Source of the DNA: Steromphala cineraria
Lineage: Eukaryota > Mollusca > Gastropoda > Trochida > Trochidae
Assembly (NCBI GenBank): GCA_916613615.1
Contig: OU744723.1
Location: 31,936,171-32,000,170, forward strand
Length of the DNA stretch: 64,000 nt
Reading direction: 5' to 3'
Shown: positions 62,883-64,000 of the stretch, one piece after another
Layout: every line of letters starts with the position of its first letter
Position numbering within the stretch: position 1 is the stretch's first letter
Program-made: the position numbers and the translations under genes
The notes under the pieces: generated by a model
Database searches by the model: none
What the model was told of the DNA's origin: nothing
What the model saw: the letters and a program-made list of their open reading frames with translations, nothing else

Positions 62883-63249
62883 CGGGGCTGTAACAAGTGT
62901 TAGGGGGAATATAAGGTTATGTCAAGACAATGAAAATAAATTTTTCCAATTTAAAGACAATGCATTAATGAAGCTAAATGAAGCATTGAGAAATTAAATA
63001 TATTATATAACGTTCAGCCATTTGATTCCTGTTTCTTACATTAAATGAATTAAAGTTGTTCTCACAAAAATGGCAGCCTATGGACTTACTAGTATTGCGA
63101 AACTTTATTATTTGTTCTCTGACTATGGATGATTGGTTTGTCTAATGAGAATGTTACACTATCAAAATAATTCATATGGCATTAACGGACAATTATTATC
63201 AGTGATAAATTTAAAATAAACAATTTTGAAAAAACTTGCTTCTGCCTTT
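62883..63249. mobile_element. TTAA-type MITE copy in block Q copy 3
   Basis: TTAA at 62879-62882 and 63250-63253. The ends have diverged (cggggctgtaac, and gcttctgcct). The counterpart of the copy at 20118-20451, so it predates duplication of block Q. Confidence 0.72.
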
Positions 63250-63505
63250 TTAAGTTAGTATTATGTGATGAACTTTAATCTACATGCTGACATACAAATT
63301 GAGATTTACAGTAAAGCACAGGAGACTGTATGAAAATCAATTTCTCATTTTATCGACATGACTGATTGCAAACTAAATAAAAGAAACTTTGTGCAATGCA
63401 GCATTCAAGTGCACCGGATATAACATAATTAATTTCTTCGTTCAAAATAACTTTTCATGAAATAATATATATTGTTTTAAACATATATATAGGATATTAT
63501 AATGA

Positions 63506-63636
63506 GTGTCCATGACATACTGTGTTTACGACACGAGTGCCTAAACATTAGTATGTCCTGAGCGAGAGCGAGGGATATACCTATATTTAGGCACGAGTGT
63601 CGAAACCACAGTATGTCATGGGCACGAATATCATAT
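63506..63636. repeat. Fold-back repeat
   Basis: Inverted arms 'ccatgacatactgtgtttac', 'cgagtgcctaaa' and, on the other strand, 'catgacatactgtggtttcg', 'cgtgcctaaa', about 50 bases each around a GC-richer centre ('gagcgagagcgaggg'). Absent from block Q copy 2. A partial relative is at 36830-36915. Confidence 0.75.
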
Positions 63637-64000
63637 TCTGTTTATTACCGTAGTCCCAGAATTAAATAAAATACTCAAAACCTATTGCTCAGTATAGGCG
63701 GACTAGCCGCCGCCGACCCGTATAGATTGTGACGGCATAGATAAACCGTGACGTCAAAGCATTATTAATAACGTGACGTCACAATGAAAAAGTGATATTT
63801 TGCCCTTTGGCAACATATGAGAAATATGAACCTCGGTATGACTGCCCTTGTAGGTAATAAACAGCAGTAACATTGTTACATTACATTGTTAATGTAATTC
63901 TTATTGTAATGAAATACCCAACGATGCAGATCATGAGAGTAAGATCCCATTTCCTTTATGAAATACAAATTACCAAATACACCAAAATCAGCATTACTAA

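Larger units (their letters stand above)
59010..64000 (+). repeat. Block Q copy 3: upstream region of an expected TRIM gene
   Basis: Matches 18310-20830 in order. Anchors are 59033 with 18345, 59380-59500 with 18715-18830, 61080-61150 with 19130-19200, 62590-62860 with 19850-20080, and 63900-64000 with 20690-20830. It is enlarged by a 151-bp repeat element (59785-61075), bivalve-type repeats (61560-62410) and a fold-back sequence (63506-63636). The splice donor of the 5' UTR exon appears deleted here ('gtcatgtcattttgtgtc' replaces it), so its first exon may be non-functional. Confidence 0.85.

Overview
The window looks like nuclear DNA of a metazoan, most probably a bivalve or other mollusc. 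It is strongly AT-rich. Its genes have GT..AG introns. It carries several SINE- and MITE-like repeats, including the 'aaagggagataactc' type motif that is common in molluscan genomes. Its only clearly functional coding sequences belong to an expanded TRIM family (RING, two B-boxes, coiled coil, NHL-like propeller). The species assignment is inference.

Layout. 1-6 kb: possible minus-strand exons of an unrecognised gene and a 35-bp minisatellite. 6.1-11.1 kb: block P, repeated at 50.6-57.4 kb. 16.2-17.3 and 18.3-20.8 kb: two copies of block Q, the putative promoter, 5' UTR exon and first intron of the TRIM gene. 21.2-23.4 kb: an intact TRIM gene encoding 635 aa in two coding exons. 23.4-33.3 kb: its 3' flank, interrupted by a nested pair of DNA transposons (TTAA-type with a PIF/Harbinger-like element inside), followed by a truncated TRIM 3' end with a second copy of the flank. 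33.3-36 kb: MITEs, a tRNA-derived SINE and a 171-bp tandem-repeat element. 42.2-44.6 kb: a second TRIM gene with one frameshift in a T-run. 48.4-48.9 kb: a third copy of the TRIM 3' flank. 50.6-64 kb: a second P and Q, ending where the TRIM coding exon should begin just beyond the window.

The main picture is a tandemly amplified TRIM locus in which the repeated unit is roughly [P - Q - TRIM - 3' flank]. The copies have since been cut up by TTAA-type, Tc1/mariner-like, Harbinger-like, MULE-like and pearl/Helentron-like insertions. TRIM proteins are E3 ubiquitin ligases, often linked to innate immunity, and such amplification fits a fast-evolving family. Two full coding copies, one truncated 3' end and two older relics of the propeller inside the P blocks are visible. 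The rest of the window shows no convincing coding content; most open frames there are short, AT-rich and unlike any family I recognise. All repeat-family names were assigned from termini and target sites by eye, without database comparison.
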